32,844 nucleotides of DNA from Gammaproteobacteria bacterium (GTDB lineage: Bacteria > Pseudomonadota > Gammaproteobacteria > Chromatiales > Chromatiaceae), in assembly GCA_020445405.1 (NCBI GenBank), contig JAGRGQ010000043.1, forward strand, positions 1 through 32,844. The letters are read 5' to 3'. Within the stretch, counting starts at the first letter, position 1. Each line of letters opens with the position of its first letter. The position numbers and the translations under genes are program-made. The notes below the pieces were generated by a model. That model did no database searches, was not told the DNA's origin, and was given only the letters and a program-made list of their open reading frames with translations. This document shows positions 23,935-32,614 of this stretch, piece after piece.

Positions 23935-25659
23935 ATGAGCGAACGCATAGTCATTGACCCTATCACACGGATAGAGGGTCATCTGCGCATCGAAGCCCGG
24001 ATGGATGGGAACAGGATCGGTCAGGCATACTCCTCGGGCACGATGGTGAGAGGAATCGAGACGATCCTGAAAGGACGCGACCCGCGTGATGCATGGGCCT
24101 ATGCGCAACGCATTTGCGGTGTCTGCACACTGGTTCATGGTATCGCCTCGATCAGGGCGGTGGAGGATGCGCTCGACTACGAAATACCAAAAAACGCCCA
24201 GCTGATTCGCAATCTGATGATCGGCGCTCAGTACATCCATGATCATGTGATGCACTTTTATCACCTGCATGCGCTGGATTGGGTGGATGTGGTTTCCGCG
24301 CTCAATGCCGATCCCAAGGCGACGTCTGAACTTGCCGAATCGCTGAGCGGCTGGCCGCAATCCTCGCCGGGCTATTTTTCCGACACCAAAAAGAAACTGG
24401 CGAATTTTGTTGAATCCGGTCAACTTGGAATTTTCAGCAACGGATACTGGGGGCACGTGCAGTACAAGCTGCCGCCGGAAGCCAATCTGATGGCGGTGGC
24501 GCACTATCTGGAAGCGCTCGCCTGGCAGCGCGACGTGGTCAAGCTGCACACCATATTCGGCGGCAAGAATCCGCACCCCAACTTCCTGGTGGGCGGTGTC
24601 GCCTGCCCAATCGATCTCAACTCCGACTCTGCGATCAACGCCAAACGGCTGTCTCAGGTTCAGGAGGTGATTACAAAAATGCGCCAGTTCGTGGATCAGG
24701 TTTACCTGCCGGACACGCTGGCGATCGCATCGTTTTACAAGGATTGGTTCAAACGCGGTGAGGGGCTCGGTAATTTTCTCTGCTACGGCGACCTTCCCTC
24801 CACCAGTATGAGCGATCCATCCGGATTTCTGTTTCCTGCCGGGGTTATCCTGGACCGGGATCTGAGCCGCGTGCACGAAATCGATGTGCACGACAAAGCA
24901 CAGATTCAGGAGTATGTCGCCCACTCCTGGTATGCATACGACGCAGGCAAAGAGAGCGGACTGCATCCGTACGTGGGTGAAACCAACCTGGAATATACCG
25001 GACCGGAGCCGCCGTTCGAGCATCTGGTCGTTGAGGATCCCTACTCCTGGATCAAATCTCCCAGATGGAGAGAGAAGGCGATGGAGGTGGGTCCGCTCGC
25101 CAGGGTGCTGATGCTGTACGCCAAGGGTCACGAACCGACCAGAGAACTCGCAGGCGCCGTGCTCAAACAGCTGGAACTCCCGATCGATGCGCTCTTCTCG
25201 ACCCTGGGCCGAACCGCGGCCAGGACGCTGGAGTCGAAGCTGCTGGCAGACAGTATGCAGGGTTGGTATGACGACCTGGTGAGCAATATCAAGGGAGGAG
25301 ATACCAGGACCTTCAATGAAAGGAGTTGGGAGCCCTCCACCTGGCCAAACCGCTGCCAGGGGGCGGGTTTTACCGAGGCCCCGCGCGGCGCCCTGGGACA
25401 CTGGATTGTGATCGAAGACAAAAAAATCGCCAACTACCAGGCAATCGTTCCCTCGACCTGGAACGCCGGTCCGCGCGATGCATCCGGTCAGCCGGGCGCC
25501 TACGAGGCAGCGCTGCAGGATGAACACACACTCGCCGATACCGCACAGCCGCTGGAGATACTGCGCACAATCCACAGCTTCGATCCCTGCATCGCCTGCG
25601 CCGTCCATCTTTCAGACGAGGCGGGGGATGAGCTGGTAACGATTCAGGTAACGCAATAG
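23935..25659 (+). CDS. hynL: [NiFe] hydrogenase large subunit, Isp-type
   Basis: The catalytic subunit that splits hydrogen at a NiFe(CN)2CO centre; it is exported with the small subunit on the latter's Tat signal. The N-terminal motif RICGVCTLVH supplies C61 and C64 with H68, and the C-terminal motif DPCIACAVH supplies C552 and C555 with H558. E14 in RIEGH is the conserved glutamate near the N-terminus. Sixteen residues follow H558 (beginning LSDEAG) and would be removed by the maturation protease. The length of 574 residues is normal for group 1. The ATG at 23935 follows a GGAG at ten bases. The separation from hynS by isp1 and isp2 identifies the Isp-type enzyme. Confidence 0.97.
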   Translation: MSERIVIDPITRIEGHLRIEARMDGNRIGQAYSSGTMVRGIETILKGRDPRDAWAYAQRICGVCTLVHGIASIRAVEDALDYEIPKNAQLIRNLMIGAQYIHDHVMHFYHLHALDWVDVVSALNADPKATSELAESLSGWPQSSPGYFSDTKKKLANFVESGQLGIFSNGYWGHVQYKLPPEANLMAVAHYLEALAWQRDVVKLHTIFGGKNPHPNFLVGGVACPIDLNSDSAINAKRLSQVQEVITKMRQFVDQVYLPDTLAIASFYKDWFKRGEGLGNFLCYGDLPSTSMSDPSGFLFPAGVILDRDLSRVHEIDVHDKAQIQEYVAHSWYAYDAGKESGLHPYVGETNLEYTGPEPPFEHLVVEDPYSWIKSPRWREKAMEVGPLARVLMLYAKGHEPTRELAGAVLKQLELPIDALFSTLGRTAARTLESKLLADSMQGWYDDLVSNIKGGDTRTFNERSWEPSTWPNRCQGAGFTEAPRGALGHWIVIEDKKIANYQAIVPSTWNAGPRDASGQPGAYEAALQDEHTLADTAQPLEILRTIHSFDPCIACAVHLSDEAGDELVTIQVTQ

Positions 25660-25694
25660 TCGGCCTGTCGGCGGCAGCGGATTATGGGCTGTTA

Positions 25695-25926
25695 GAACCT
25701 TGCGCAAAATCCCCCGCGGCAGCGACCGCGGCGAGCGTGTGCATTCGATGTTGCATCAGCGGGGCGCAACATAGCCCGGAGCCAGAATCGCGTGCTCCCC
25801 AGGGGGTTGCGTCCGAAAAGCGTGCCTGCTATGTTGCGCAGCCCGCACGTACATTGTGTGCTGTGCGTCTTGCGGGTACGTATTACGGACAGTTATACGG
25901 TTCGCGGGGGATTATGCGAAAGGTTC
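25695..25926. mobile_element. 232-bp MITE-like element with 24-bp inverted ends (copy 2)
   Basis: The arms at 25695-25718 and 25903-25926 pair at 22 of 24 bases (outer GAACCTT/AAGGTTC, inner CCCCCGCG/CGCGGGGG). Inside is a second, perfect 12-bp inverted repeat, GCGCAACATAGC (25764-25775) with its complement at 25828-25839. There is no coding capacity beyond shadow frames, no transposase and no obvious target duplication. The ends match copy 1 (23727-23801), and a 34-bp internal block (25781-25814) resembles 32727-32760. This fills the 302-bp gap between hynL and the next gene. Confidence 0.65.
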
Positions 25927-25961
25927 CATGACATTTCTGTTCAATTGCCGGTCTGGAAGCG

Positions 25962-26483
25962 ATGGAGATTTCAACAAGTAAAATGCTGGTGTGCGTCACC
26001 GGCAGCGTCTGGACCGGCAGTCGCAGCGCGCCGCGCCGATTGCTCGTCAAAAATGGATTTCTTCGCCCACTCTGGTTTACCACCCGCGGCCCGATAAACG
26101 ACGCGGGATACCGGCATCTGTCGGAATCCGAGTTTCATATTCTGCATGCCGACGGAAAAGTCCTGGCTTATATCGAGTACGGCGGGGATTATATCGGGAT
26201 TTTGAAACGGGAGTTGGAATCGGCCCTGCAGGCATCGGAGCGGGGCGCGCTTGTGGTCGGTCCCCAGGAGATTGCGGCCCAGATTGCCGCTGCGATGCCC
26301 GCGACAGTTGTATTCACGCTGAAGGAGCGGGGGATGGCGCTGTCACCCAAACTGGATGAAGTTCAAAAGCGGGGTCAACTGCACCGTGTCGATGTGGATG
26401 TGCTCAAGCCGGGGGCCTGGACGGATGCCTACGCGCTTATTTGCGAAAAGCTGGGGTTGGAGACGCATTACAACCCTTTTTGA
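25962..26483 (+). CDS. guanylate-kinase-like protein with degenerate P-loop
   Basis: A 173-residue protein that follows the guanylate kinase fold along its length. The first strand and loop (VCVTGSVWTGSRS) stand where a P-loop GxxxxGKS/T should be, but the catalytic lysine is replaced by serine. The FTTRGP stretch matches the GMP-binding TTRxP, GYRHLSESEF matches the DYHFVSxEEF segment, and YIEYGGDYIGI matches the E-x-HGNYYGT loop. The usual lid and R-rich region is shortened. It may therefore bind a guanine nucleotide without phosphorylating it, acting as a sensor or regulator; PhnN-type kinases are the other relatives. The start is ATG at 25962, but 25983 gives a more typical kinase N-terminus. 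It is downstream of hynL behind a palindromic element, so membership in the hydrogenase operon is uncertain. Confidence 0.7.
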   Translation: MEISTSKMLVCVTGSVWTGSRSAPRRLLVKNGFLRPLWFTTRGPINDAGYRHLSESEFHILHADGKVLAYIEYGGDYIGILKRELESALQASERGALVVGPQEIAAQIAAAMPATVVFTLKERGMALSPKLDEVQKRGQLHRVDVDVLKPGAWTDAYALICEKLGLETHYNPF

Positions 26484-26635
26484 ACCGGTCCTGTTGATTT
26501 GCATCTCAAGCGAACGCCAAGTCCCGACAGGTTCCTGTAAGCGCCAATTTTCATCGCGTTACTCAAATTTACCAGACTGCGCATTACCAATTGAATGAGT
26601 ATGGTCGATCTTTCGCTGAGGCAGTAGCGGACCGG

Positions 26636-27319
26636 TCAGAAACCGAGCTTTTCCAGCAGATCATTATCCAGGGCTTCCGCTTCCGAAACCGGAGGAGCAA
26701 TCGATTTTTTTCGCTTGGCCTCAGCCTCGTCGATGATTTTGTCAGGGTTGATATCGTCCTGTTTTTCAAATTCGTGGAGTTGTATGAATTCGGTCTTATC
26801 GACCGCAAATTCCAGATAAAAAATATTGTTTTGCGCGGTTTTGAATGTCACGCGCCGGGCCTGAGGTCTATCCAGATTGGTATTAACGGAGATCATTACC
26901 TCCTTGTTTATTGCCAGCATTTTGGGCTGATTCTGACTGATCGAAGTCAGCAGCTCCTGTCCCACTCTGCAGGTAAAGTCGCCCACGATCTGATTCATCA
27001 GTTCACCCATGACATTGCCCACCTCGTCCGAAGTATGCTGAGTCGCCAGTTCCGTGCGGGGTATGCCCATATTGAGCAGATACGTCTGATAGATTTCAAG
27101 TGCCGCGGCAGCCGAAAAATTGGCCACAACCAGCCCTGAAAAACCACCATCAAACAACACAAAGCAACCGATATCCGGTTTCAGGCAGGTCTTATTTATT
27201 TTCTGTACCATGGGAGAATAGCTGATTCCCGATCCGGTCGCAGATGTAAGAACTTCGGAAACCGAATTGCAAAGCATCAGTAAGATACCGTCGGTGGACA
27301 CTTTTTTTTCTGTAGACAT
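26636..27319 (-). CDS. DUF3334 / CheX-like protein
   Basis: A 227-residue cytoplasmic protein that I recognise as DUF3334, a gammaproteobacterial family with a CheC/CheX-like fold. Recognisable pieces are an N-terminal KKVSTDGILLMLCNSVSEVL stretch, DIGCFVLFDGGFSGLVVANF, and TSDEVGNVMGELMNQIVGDF, where the E-x2-N-type motif of CheX phosphatases falls. A charged, probably disordered tail follows. CheX relatives dephosphorylate receivers or act as adaptors, but activity of DUF3334 is not established. It starts at 27319 with an AGGACGG site close by, is divergent from the HDOD gene, and is convergent with the kinase-like gene. The signalling cluster lies 11 kb away, so a link is speculative. Confidence 0.85.
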   Translation of the reverse strand: MSTEKKVSTDGILLMLCNSVSEVLTSATGSGISYSPMVQKINKTCLKPDIGCFVLFDGGFSGLVVANFSAAAALEIYQTYLLNMGIPRTELATQHTSDEVGNVMGELMNQIVGDFTCRVGQELLTSISQNQPKMLAINKEVMISVNTNLDRPQARRVTFKTAQNNIFYLEFAVDKTEFIQLHEFEKQDDINPDKIIDEAEAKRKKSIAPPVSEAEALDNDLLEKLGF

Positions 27320-27410
27320 CCGTCCTGTTCCAGTGGTTTGCTGTTGGAAAAGCGTTTAAGGTAACCTTGTAACAAATATCTGGTGCACCTCTACTAGCGG
27401 CAGGAGGCGT

Positions 27411-27416
27411 TATAAT
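27411..27416 (+). promoter_or_regulatory. -10 box of HDOD gene promoter
   Basis: A perfect TATAAT stands 68 bp before the HDOD start. No TTGACA-like -35 is found 16-18 bases upstream, so an activator may be needed, or the match may be chance. Confidence 0.4.
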
Positions 27417-27483
27417 CTGAAGGCGGTCTGTTCTTGCTGCAACCGGTCAAAGCGTCAGCAACGTTCTACTCCGAAATAGCGTA

Positions 27484-28365
27484 ATGCCTATGAAACCGAA
27501 AACAGCCACGGAACTTGTAGCCAGTATCGACCAGGTGGTCTCGCTCCCCGAGGTCTGCCTGCGGATCAACGAGATGGTCGAGGATGCAAACAGTTCTGTT
27601 GAGGATATTTCGCAGGTGATCATGCAGGACACCAACCTGAGTGCGCGCCTGCTGCGCCTGGTAAACAGCGCCTATTACGGGTTGCCCGGTAAAGTGGCTA
27701 CCATATCCCGGGCGATAACCTTCGTCGGAACAGCGGAGCTGCGCGATCTCACCATTGTCACCACCAGTTGCAGATTGTTCAGCGGTATTCCGAGCAGCAT
27801 GATCAATATGCAGGACTTCTGGCACTTCTCGATCGCCACCGGCATCCTGGCACGGCAGTTTTCGAAGCAGTGCAATCTGCTGCACCCGGAACGTTTGTTT
27901 GTAGTCGGCGTGCTGCACGACATAGGCCGTCTGGTACTGCTGTGGCACCTGACTTCGCTGGCGCGGGATATTCTGTTGATCGCCCGTGGCAAGAATCAAC
28001 TGTTTACGCAGGCGGAGCAGGATGTACTGGGATTTTCTCATGGTGAAGTGGGATACGAGCTGATTCGAAGCTGGCAGTTGCCCCGGAGTATATCCGAGGT
28101 CATTCGACATCATCACGAGCCGGGCAGTGCAACGGAGCACCGCATGGAAACCGCTCTGGTTCATATTGCCCAAGCGCTGGCTTACGATCTGGTATGGCCC
28201 AGTGACACGGATAGTTCAAGCGACAACATCGATGACCAGGCTTGGGAGATCACCGGATTGTCTCTGACACAGTGTCAGGAGACTCTGGGTCAGGTTGGAC
28301 TGCAGATAGTGGAGCTTTACACTGTACTGGTGGGAAACGCGGTGAAGCGCACAGCACCGCGCTGA
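27484..28365 (+). CDS. HDOD-domain signalling protein
   Basis: A 293-residue cytoplasmic protein with one HDOD domain (about 12-205), a divergent HD-hydrolase relative found in bacterial signal transduction. Conserved stretches include SLPEVCLRINEMV, MQDTNLSARLLRLVNSAYYG, and LHDIGRL, which retains the HD pair of true phosphohydrolases. A helical C-terminal region follows. HDOD proteins are linked to c-di-GMP signalling, motility and stress control, but their biochemical activity is usually unclear. ATG at 27484 is taken; 27490 is an alternative. It lies tail to tail with the phosphoribosyltransferase gene, only 2 bp apart, so transcripts may overlap. Confidence 0.92.
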   Translation: MPMKPKTATELVASIDQVVSLPEVCLRINEMVEDANSSVEDISQVIMQDTNLSARLLRLVNSAYYGLPGKVATISRAITFVGTAELRDLTIVTTSCRLFSGIPSSMINMQDFWHFSIATGILARQFSKQCNLLHPERLFVVGVLHDIGRLVLLWHLTSLARDILLIARGKNQLFTQAEQDVLGFSHGEVGYELIRSWQLPRSISEVIRHHHEPGSATEHRMETALVHIAQALAYDLVWPSDTDSSSDNIDDQAWEITGLSLTQCQETLGQVGLQIVELYTVLVGNAVKRTAPR

Positions 28366-28367
28366 GT

Positions 28368-28931
28368 TCAGATGCCGATCTCTTCGATCAATTCCCTCAG
28401 GCCAGGCTTGAAAGTCAGCATCTCCTCATCGGTCAGTCCGTCGAGTTCGTGGGGAAATACCAGCCAGCTATCGGTCTGGTGAACAAAATAGTCGGGTACG
28501 ATGTCCGTACGGTTATTCCCCGGTTTAAACCAGGGTGTGGCAATGCGTATATTTTCGGGTGCGTTGCGGCGTGCTTTCTCCCGCAGCGAATCGATAATTG
28601 CCCTGATGCTGAGTCCGGTATCGAAAACATCGTCGACCAGCAGCAGGGAGTCGGTCCAGTTGATGTTGTCCAGAAGGTAGTTCAGGCCATGCACCTGCAC
28701 CGCCTTTGCCCTCTGCCCGATGCCGGTATAAGAGGTGGTGCGTATCGCAATATGATCGGTTTTTACACCATAGCGATCGAGAATCTCCTGCACTGCAATC
28801 CCAACAGGTGTTCCGCCACGCCACACACCCACAATAAAATCGGGACGAAATCCACTTTTATATATCTCCAGTCCCAGCCTGAAGGAGTCGAGCAACAGAT
28901 CCTGTGCGCCGATGTATATCTTTTCGTTCAT
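28368..28931 (-). CDS. purine-type phosphoribosyltransferase
   Basis: A 187-residue type I phosphoribosyltransferase, probably acting on hypoxanthine, xanthine or guanine. The PPi loop is VWRGGTP (about 36-42) and the PRPP-binding loop is LLLVDDVFDTGLS near residues 95-107. The C-terminal TPWFKPGNN and WLVFPHEL segments resemble the xanthine/hypoxanthine branch. The start is placed at ATG 28931, where the typical family N-terminus begins; the frame extends 24 residues further upstream with unrelated sequence. It is 127 bp downstream of the EamA transporter on the same strand. The substrate is inferred from family resemblance only. Confidence 0.85.
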   Translation of the reverse strand: MNEKIYIGAQDLLLDSFRLGLEIYKSGFRPDFIVGVWRGGTPVGIAVQEILDRYGVKTDHIAIRTTSYTGIGQRAKAVQVHGLNYLLDNINWTDSLLLVDDVFDTGLSIRAIIDSLREKARRNAPENIRIATPWFKPGNNRTDIVPDYFVHQTDSWLVFPHELDGLTDEEMLTFKPGLRELIEEIGI

Positions 28932-29057
28932 AGCCTGACAAGCAAAATAACCGGCCTGTATTTCAAGGCGAAAGAAACTACGCTCTTTTGACGGTTGAAG
29001 CAACCGGATGCGGTAACGGTCGCCGTGGAAATCCGCGCCTGCGGCGCAAAGAGGCCG

Positions 29058-29966
29058 TCAACCGCTCCTTTTTTCAGATTTTGCCTCTGCGGGAAAGCGC
29101 TGAAAAAAATTGCCGGATACGATAAGCACCAGGCCGGCGATACTGCTCCAGCGCACATCTTCGTGCAGAACGAACTGGATAAGCAGCAGGGAAAGAAATG
29201 GTGAAAAATAGATCAGACTGGCGATTCTCGCGATACTGTGCGTGAGCCGCATTGCTTTCAACCAGAACAGAAAGGCCAGACCCATTTCAACTACGCCGAC
29301 GTACATCGCACCCAGCAAACCTGTGGTGTCCAGCGTCAGCGTTTCTCCGGAAAACCAGTTCAGCGCCCCGGTCAACGGAAGCGCGCTTGCGAAGTTCAGA
29401 AAAAGTGAGACGACGGGATCCAGGGAACTGCGCGTGTTATAGATCCAGTACAAAGACCAGATCAGCGTGCTGGAAAGCGCCAGCACGATCCCCAGCGGAC
29501 TGCTGAAGGGGATGTTATGAAAATCGCCATGGGTAACAACCACCACGACACCGGAATAGCAGATCAGGATTGAGATCAGTTCCGAACGCGAAAGCCTGTG
29601 ACCCAGAAACGGTACCGAAAGCAGAGAGAGCATAATTGCCCAGGTGTAGTTGATCGGTTGCGCCACCTGAGCCGGCAGCAGATCGTAGGCTTTGAAAAGC
29701 ACCAGATAATAGAGCAGCGGGTTGAGCAGTCCGAGGAGAAAACCACGTTTGATATCGGAATATCCCAGACAGCGCAGCTCACGCAATCTCCGCTCGAACG
29801 CGAGCACCAGCAAAAGCGTGACGGCCGACACGAGATTTGCCTGGAAAAGCAGCTGCAGCGGAGTGAGATGCTCCAGTGTCAGTTTGAACGCGGTGGCAAC
29901 GGTGGACCAGAGAAATACCGTGGCGATTGCGTAGTAATAGGCTTTCTGCCGGGGTAACGGGTTCAA
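29058..29966 (-). CDS. EamA/DMT-superfamily transporter
   Basis: An inner-membrane protein of 302 residues with ten predicted membrane segments in two EamA repeats, beginning IATVFLWSTVATAFK, typical of drug/metabolite transporters. The second repeat starts near PLGIVLALSSTLIWSLYWI. A basic C-terminus (FQRFPAEAKSEKRSG) faces the cytoplasm. The start is TTG at 29966, preceded by GAGGTG about eight bases away; a nearby ATG is out of frame and meets a stop at once. The substrate is unknown; family members export amino acids, nucleosides or metabolites. It is divergent from the cyclase gene. Confidence 0.9.
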   Translation of the reverse strand: MNPLPRQKAYYYAIATVFLWSTVATAFKLTLEHLTPLQLLFQANLVSAVTLLLVLAFERRLRELRCLGYSDIKRGFLLGLLNPLLYYLVLFKAYDLLPAQVAQPINYTWAIMLSLLSVPFLGHRLSRSELISILICYSGVVVVVTHGDFHNIPFSSPLGIVLALSSTLIWSLYWIYNTRSSLDPVVSLFLNFASALPLTGALNWFSGETLTLDTTGLLGAMYVGVVEMGLAFLFWLKAMRLTHSIARIASLIYFSPFLSLLLIQFVLHEDVRWSSIAGLVLIVSGNFFQRFPAEAKSEKRSG

Positions 29967-30156
29967 GGCATCACCTCACCGGTAACCGGTCGGGTACCGA
30001 GGCCCGCTCCCCGGCATGCTTTTCCGGCGCTTCCCAATGCAAGCGATAATCCTGGTTTTCCCGGATTTGGTGATAAGATTCTCCACTACAGACTAACCTT
30101 TGGTGCCGCAAGAATGCCTTGCTGACCGGCACGGATGAGCCAGGAAGGCCCTGAGC

Positions 30157-31614
30157 ATGATGCAACTGTACGATCGATTCAATACTTATCCGATACCCCT
30201 GGCTATTCGCTGGTCGATCAGCATCGCTGCACTGATAACTCTGGTAATGGCGCTGCTGGGGTGGTTTCTTATCGGTCAGCAGCAGGTGAGTTACCGTCAG
30301 CAGACAGATCTGCTGGGGGAGATGATCATCGACCAGTTCGCCCGTTCCGCCAGCGAACCACTGATGGCGGATGATATTCTTTCGCTGGAGGTGCTGGTCA
30401 GCGAGCAGGAGAAGAACGAGCTGATTATCGGCATGCAGCTTTTCGATCTGTCGGGCAACACTTTGGCAAGAGCGGGAACACGGCCGTTTGACGGGGTGCA
30501 GGATGGGGAGGAGATCATCAGGCAGGAAGTGCTTTTCGAGAGCAAGGGTACCCAGGCATGGACCAGCAGCAGCGGCAGTACAGTCTCCTACCTGAAGCCG
30601 GTGTCGTTTCAGAACACCCAGGTCGGCTATGCGCTCATGGCTATAGATCTGCAGCCGCTGGAACGTGAACTTCGCGCCATGCTGCATGCATTGATCCTGA
30701 CCACGGTGGGACTGATAGCCGTTGGGGTGCTGCTTGCGTTTCCTCTCGCCTATCGCTTCTGCCGGCCAATCCACCACCTGGTCGAAGTGGGTGAGGCGTT
30801 CGACAGAGGCGATGCCTGCGAGGTGAAACTGCTGAACAGGGAGGATGAGATAGGGCGCGTACTGACGACATTCCGCAAAATGGCGGAGGGTGTGGAGGCG
30901 AAGCGCCATGCGGAAAAAGCGCTGTCCCGCTATCTCTCGCCGAGTATCGCCGAAAAGGTCATTTCCAGTAACGGCGAGAGTAAGCTGGGAGGCGTAAGAA
31001 GCGAAGGCAGTGTGTTGTTTTGCGATATCGTCGGTTTTACTGAGCTCTCGGAGCAGCTGGAACTGGAGGATCTGGCCAATCTTCTCAATGAATTCTTCCA
31101 CTACTTCGCGGTTGCGGGGAACAGTTGCCATGGGACCGTGGACAAGTTCATCGGCGATTGCATCATGATCGTGTTCGGTATCCCCAGTTACGACGAGCTG
31201 CATGGTTTTCATGCACTCACCAGTGCAGTGCTGATGCAATTGGTGGCCGAACGGATAAACGAGAGGCGCACCGCCAAAGGTGAGAACGCGATTCGATTCC
31301 GCATTGGCATCAACAGCGGAATTATGTTTGAAGGCAATCTGGGAAGTCATGAACGTATGCAGTATACGGTGGTGGGGGATACCGTGAATGTGGCTTCCAG
31401 AATCTGCGGCCTTGCCGATCCTGGCAGCGTCCTGTTAACCGGAGAAGCGGCATCGCAGCCGGGTATGCAGGAGTTTGTAAAACCCAGCAGCCGGGGGAAG
31501 GTCAGGGTAAAAGGGAGGAATGGACCGGTTCTGACCTATGAAACCGATATCGGCCGGTTTCGGAATGACGATCTGTTCAGAGAAAGTCTCGATTCGATTT
31601 TTCCGGAAATATGA
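30157..31614 (+). CDS. membrane class III adenylate cyclase with HAMP domain
   Basis: A 485-residue receptor cyclase. Membrane segments near 20-42 and 176-200 bracket a periplasmic sensor domain of about 130 residues, and a HAMP linker (about 200-250) follows. The cyclase domain (about 280-440) has metal-binding D290 (FCDIVGF) and D334 (KFIGD), the purine-specifying pair K330 and D408 (VVGDTVN), and N411 and R415 for transition-state binding, so it should be active and make cAMP. The ATG at 30157 follows AGGAAGG at a good distance. The last codons overlap the lipoprotein gene (ATGA), so the two are coupled. The sensed ligand is unknown. Confidence 0.95.
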   Translation: MMQLYDRFNTYPIPLAIRWSISIAALITLVMALLGWFLIGQQQVSYRQQTDLLGEMIIDQFARSASEPLMADDILSLEVLVSEQEKNELIIGMQLFDLSGNTLARAGTRPFDGVQDGEEIIRQEVLFESKGTQAWTSSSGSTVSYLKPVSFQNTQVGYALMAIDLQPLERELRAMLHALILTTVGLIAVGVLLAFPLAYRFCRPIHHLVEVGEAFDRGDACEVKLLNREDEIGRVLTTFRKMAEGVEAKRHAEKALSRYLSPSIAEKVISSNGESKLGGVRSEGSVLFCDIVGFTELSEQLELEDLANLLNEFFHYFAVAGNSCHGTVDKFIGDCIMIVFGIPSYDELHGFHALTSAVLMQLVAERINERRTAKGENAIRFRIGINSGIMFEGNLGSHERMQYTVVGDTVNVASRICGLADPGSVLLTGEAASQPGMQEFVKPSSRGKVRVKGRNGPVLTYETDIGRFRNDDLFRESLDSIFPEI

Positions 31615-32588
31615 GGAAGCCTGCAACACTCGTCTGGATAGTGCTGATGGTGAATCTGGTCGCCGGTTGCAGCTCTTTGCCGCTCTCTCCACAGCAGTCC
31701 CGGGAGATCGGTTCATTTCTTGACTCCGTTCCGTCGGCTGGAGCGGTAACGGACAGGGCCAGGGAATACCGGGAGCAGGGAGAAGTGATAAAGGCGCTGG
31801 GTTTATTGCAGGCATCGAAACAAAAGTTTCCCCGGAACGAAGAGATAAGGCGGCTTATCACCGAGTACGAGCGCAGCTGGAGGCTGCAGCAGCTGGTTCT
31901 GGAAAATCAGCTGTTATTGACGGAAACGCGCTGGCTGATCGAATCCCTGCCGCTGCTTGAAGAGCTTGCCAGGGGACATCCGAACAATCAGTTGCTCAAG
32001 GCACGGATAGTGCTTTGGCAATCCTATCTGAAAGGCAAGGAGCCGGAACTGGTAAATTGTGGTATCGAGTTGGAACAGGAGAATGTCTGGCTGGCCAGAC
32101 GCTGCCTGAGCATGGCATACCGAATTTCCCCGCTGCCGGAAACCAAGCGGCGCCTCGCCGCTGCAACCAGCACCATCGAAGCCATTGAACGGGCCGTGAA
32201 AGCGAAACAGGATCGACGAGAGGAGCGCGCAAGGGCGGATCGCGTGGAGCAGTTGCTCTCCGAGGCGATGCAGGAGCGCCGGCAGGGCGCGCTGGCCAAT
32301 GCCATGGCTAAAATTGATGAAGCATTGAAACAGGATCCGGAGAGTCCGCGGGTGCGCGAACTGTTGTCCGACCTGCAGGAACAACTTGCGGGCGAGGTGG
32401 AGGTTCTTATGCGCCTGGGCGACAGGCTGTACCGGAATCAACAAACGGGCGCGGCCATCGCGGTATGGGAAACGGCGATGAAACTCGATCCCAACCAGCA
32501 GCAGCTCACGGAGCGGATTTTGAGGGCCAGGACGGTCCTCAACAAGCTTGAGAGTATACGTGCTACCACTCAACCCAGCTCTCCATAG
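31611..32588 (+). CDS. repeat-rich (TPR-like) outer-membrane lipoprotein
   Basis: A 325-residue lipoprotein with a signal peptide ending in the lipobox LVAG-C20; Ser at +2 predicts sorting to the outer membrane. The mature part is almost entirely helical, with TPR-like units (for example AREYREQGEVIKALGLLQAS and AMAKIDEALKQDPESPRV) and a basic Arg-rich middle (about 200-225). The start codon overlaps the cyclase stop, so the two are made together. A periplasmic TPR protein could interact with the cyclase's periplasmic sensor or with envelope components, which is inference. The C-terminus, ending in a TTQPSSP tail, looks complete. Confidence 0.88.
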   Translation: MRKPATLVWIVLMVNLVAGCSSLPLSPQQSREIGSFLDSVPSAGAVTDRAREYREQGEVIKALGLLQASKQKFPRNEEIRRLITEYERSWRLQQLVLENQLLLTETRWLIESLPLLEELARGHPNNQLLKARIVLWQSYLKGKEPELVNCGIELEQENVWLARRCLSMAYRISPLPETKRRLAAATSTIEAIERAVKAKQDRREERARADRVEQLLSEAMQERRQGALANAMAKIDEALKQDPESPRVRELLSDLQEQLAGEVEVLMRLGDRLYRNQQTGAAIAVWETAMKLDPNQQQLTERILRARTVLNKLESIRATTQPSSP

Positions 32589-32614
32589 CAGAGAGCTGCA
32601 TATTGGCTTGCATT

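Noticed and set aside
23866-25608. 580-codon open frame on the minus strand opposite the hydrogenase large subunit
   Set aside because: It is fully antisense to hynL, which has all family motifs; long antisense frames are common in GC-rich genes, and the translated product resembles no family.
9467-26542. Shared 12-mer GTTCCTGTAAGC at 9467 and 26531
   Set aside because: Several shared 12-mers are expected by chance in 33 kb, and the flanks do not match.
26484-26636. ACCGGTCC/GGACCGGT inverted repeat between the kinase-like gene and the DUF3334 gene as a bidirectional terminator
   Set aside because: The arms are 8 bp, 137 bases apart and largely self-palindromic, so the pairing is weak evidence; no T-run follows.
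29971-31350. 459-codon open frame on the minus strand opposite the adenylate cyclase
   Set aside because: It is a shadow of the cyclase gene, whose catalytic residues are intact; the product is His/Gln-rich without recognisable domains.
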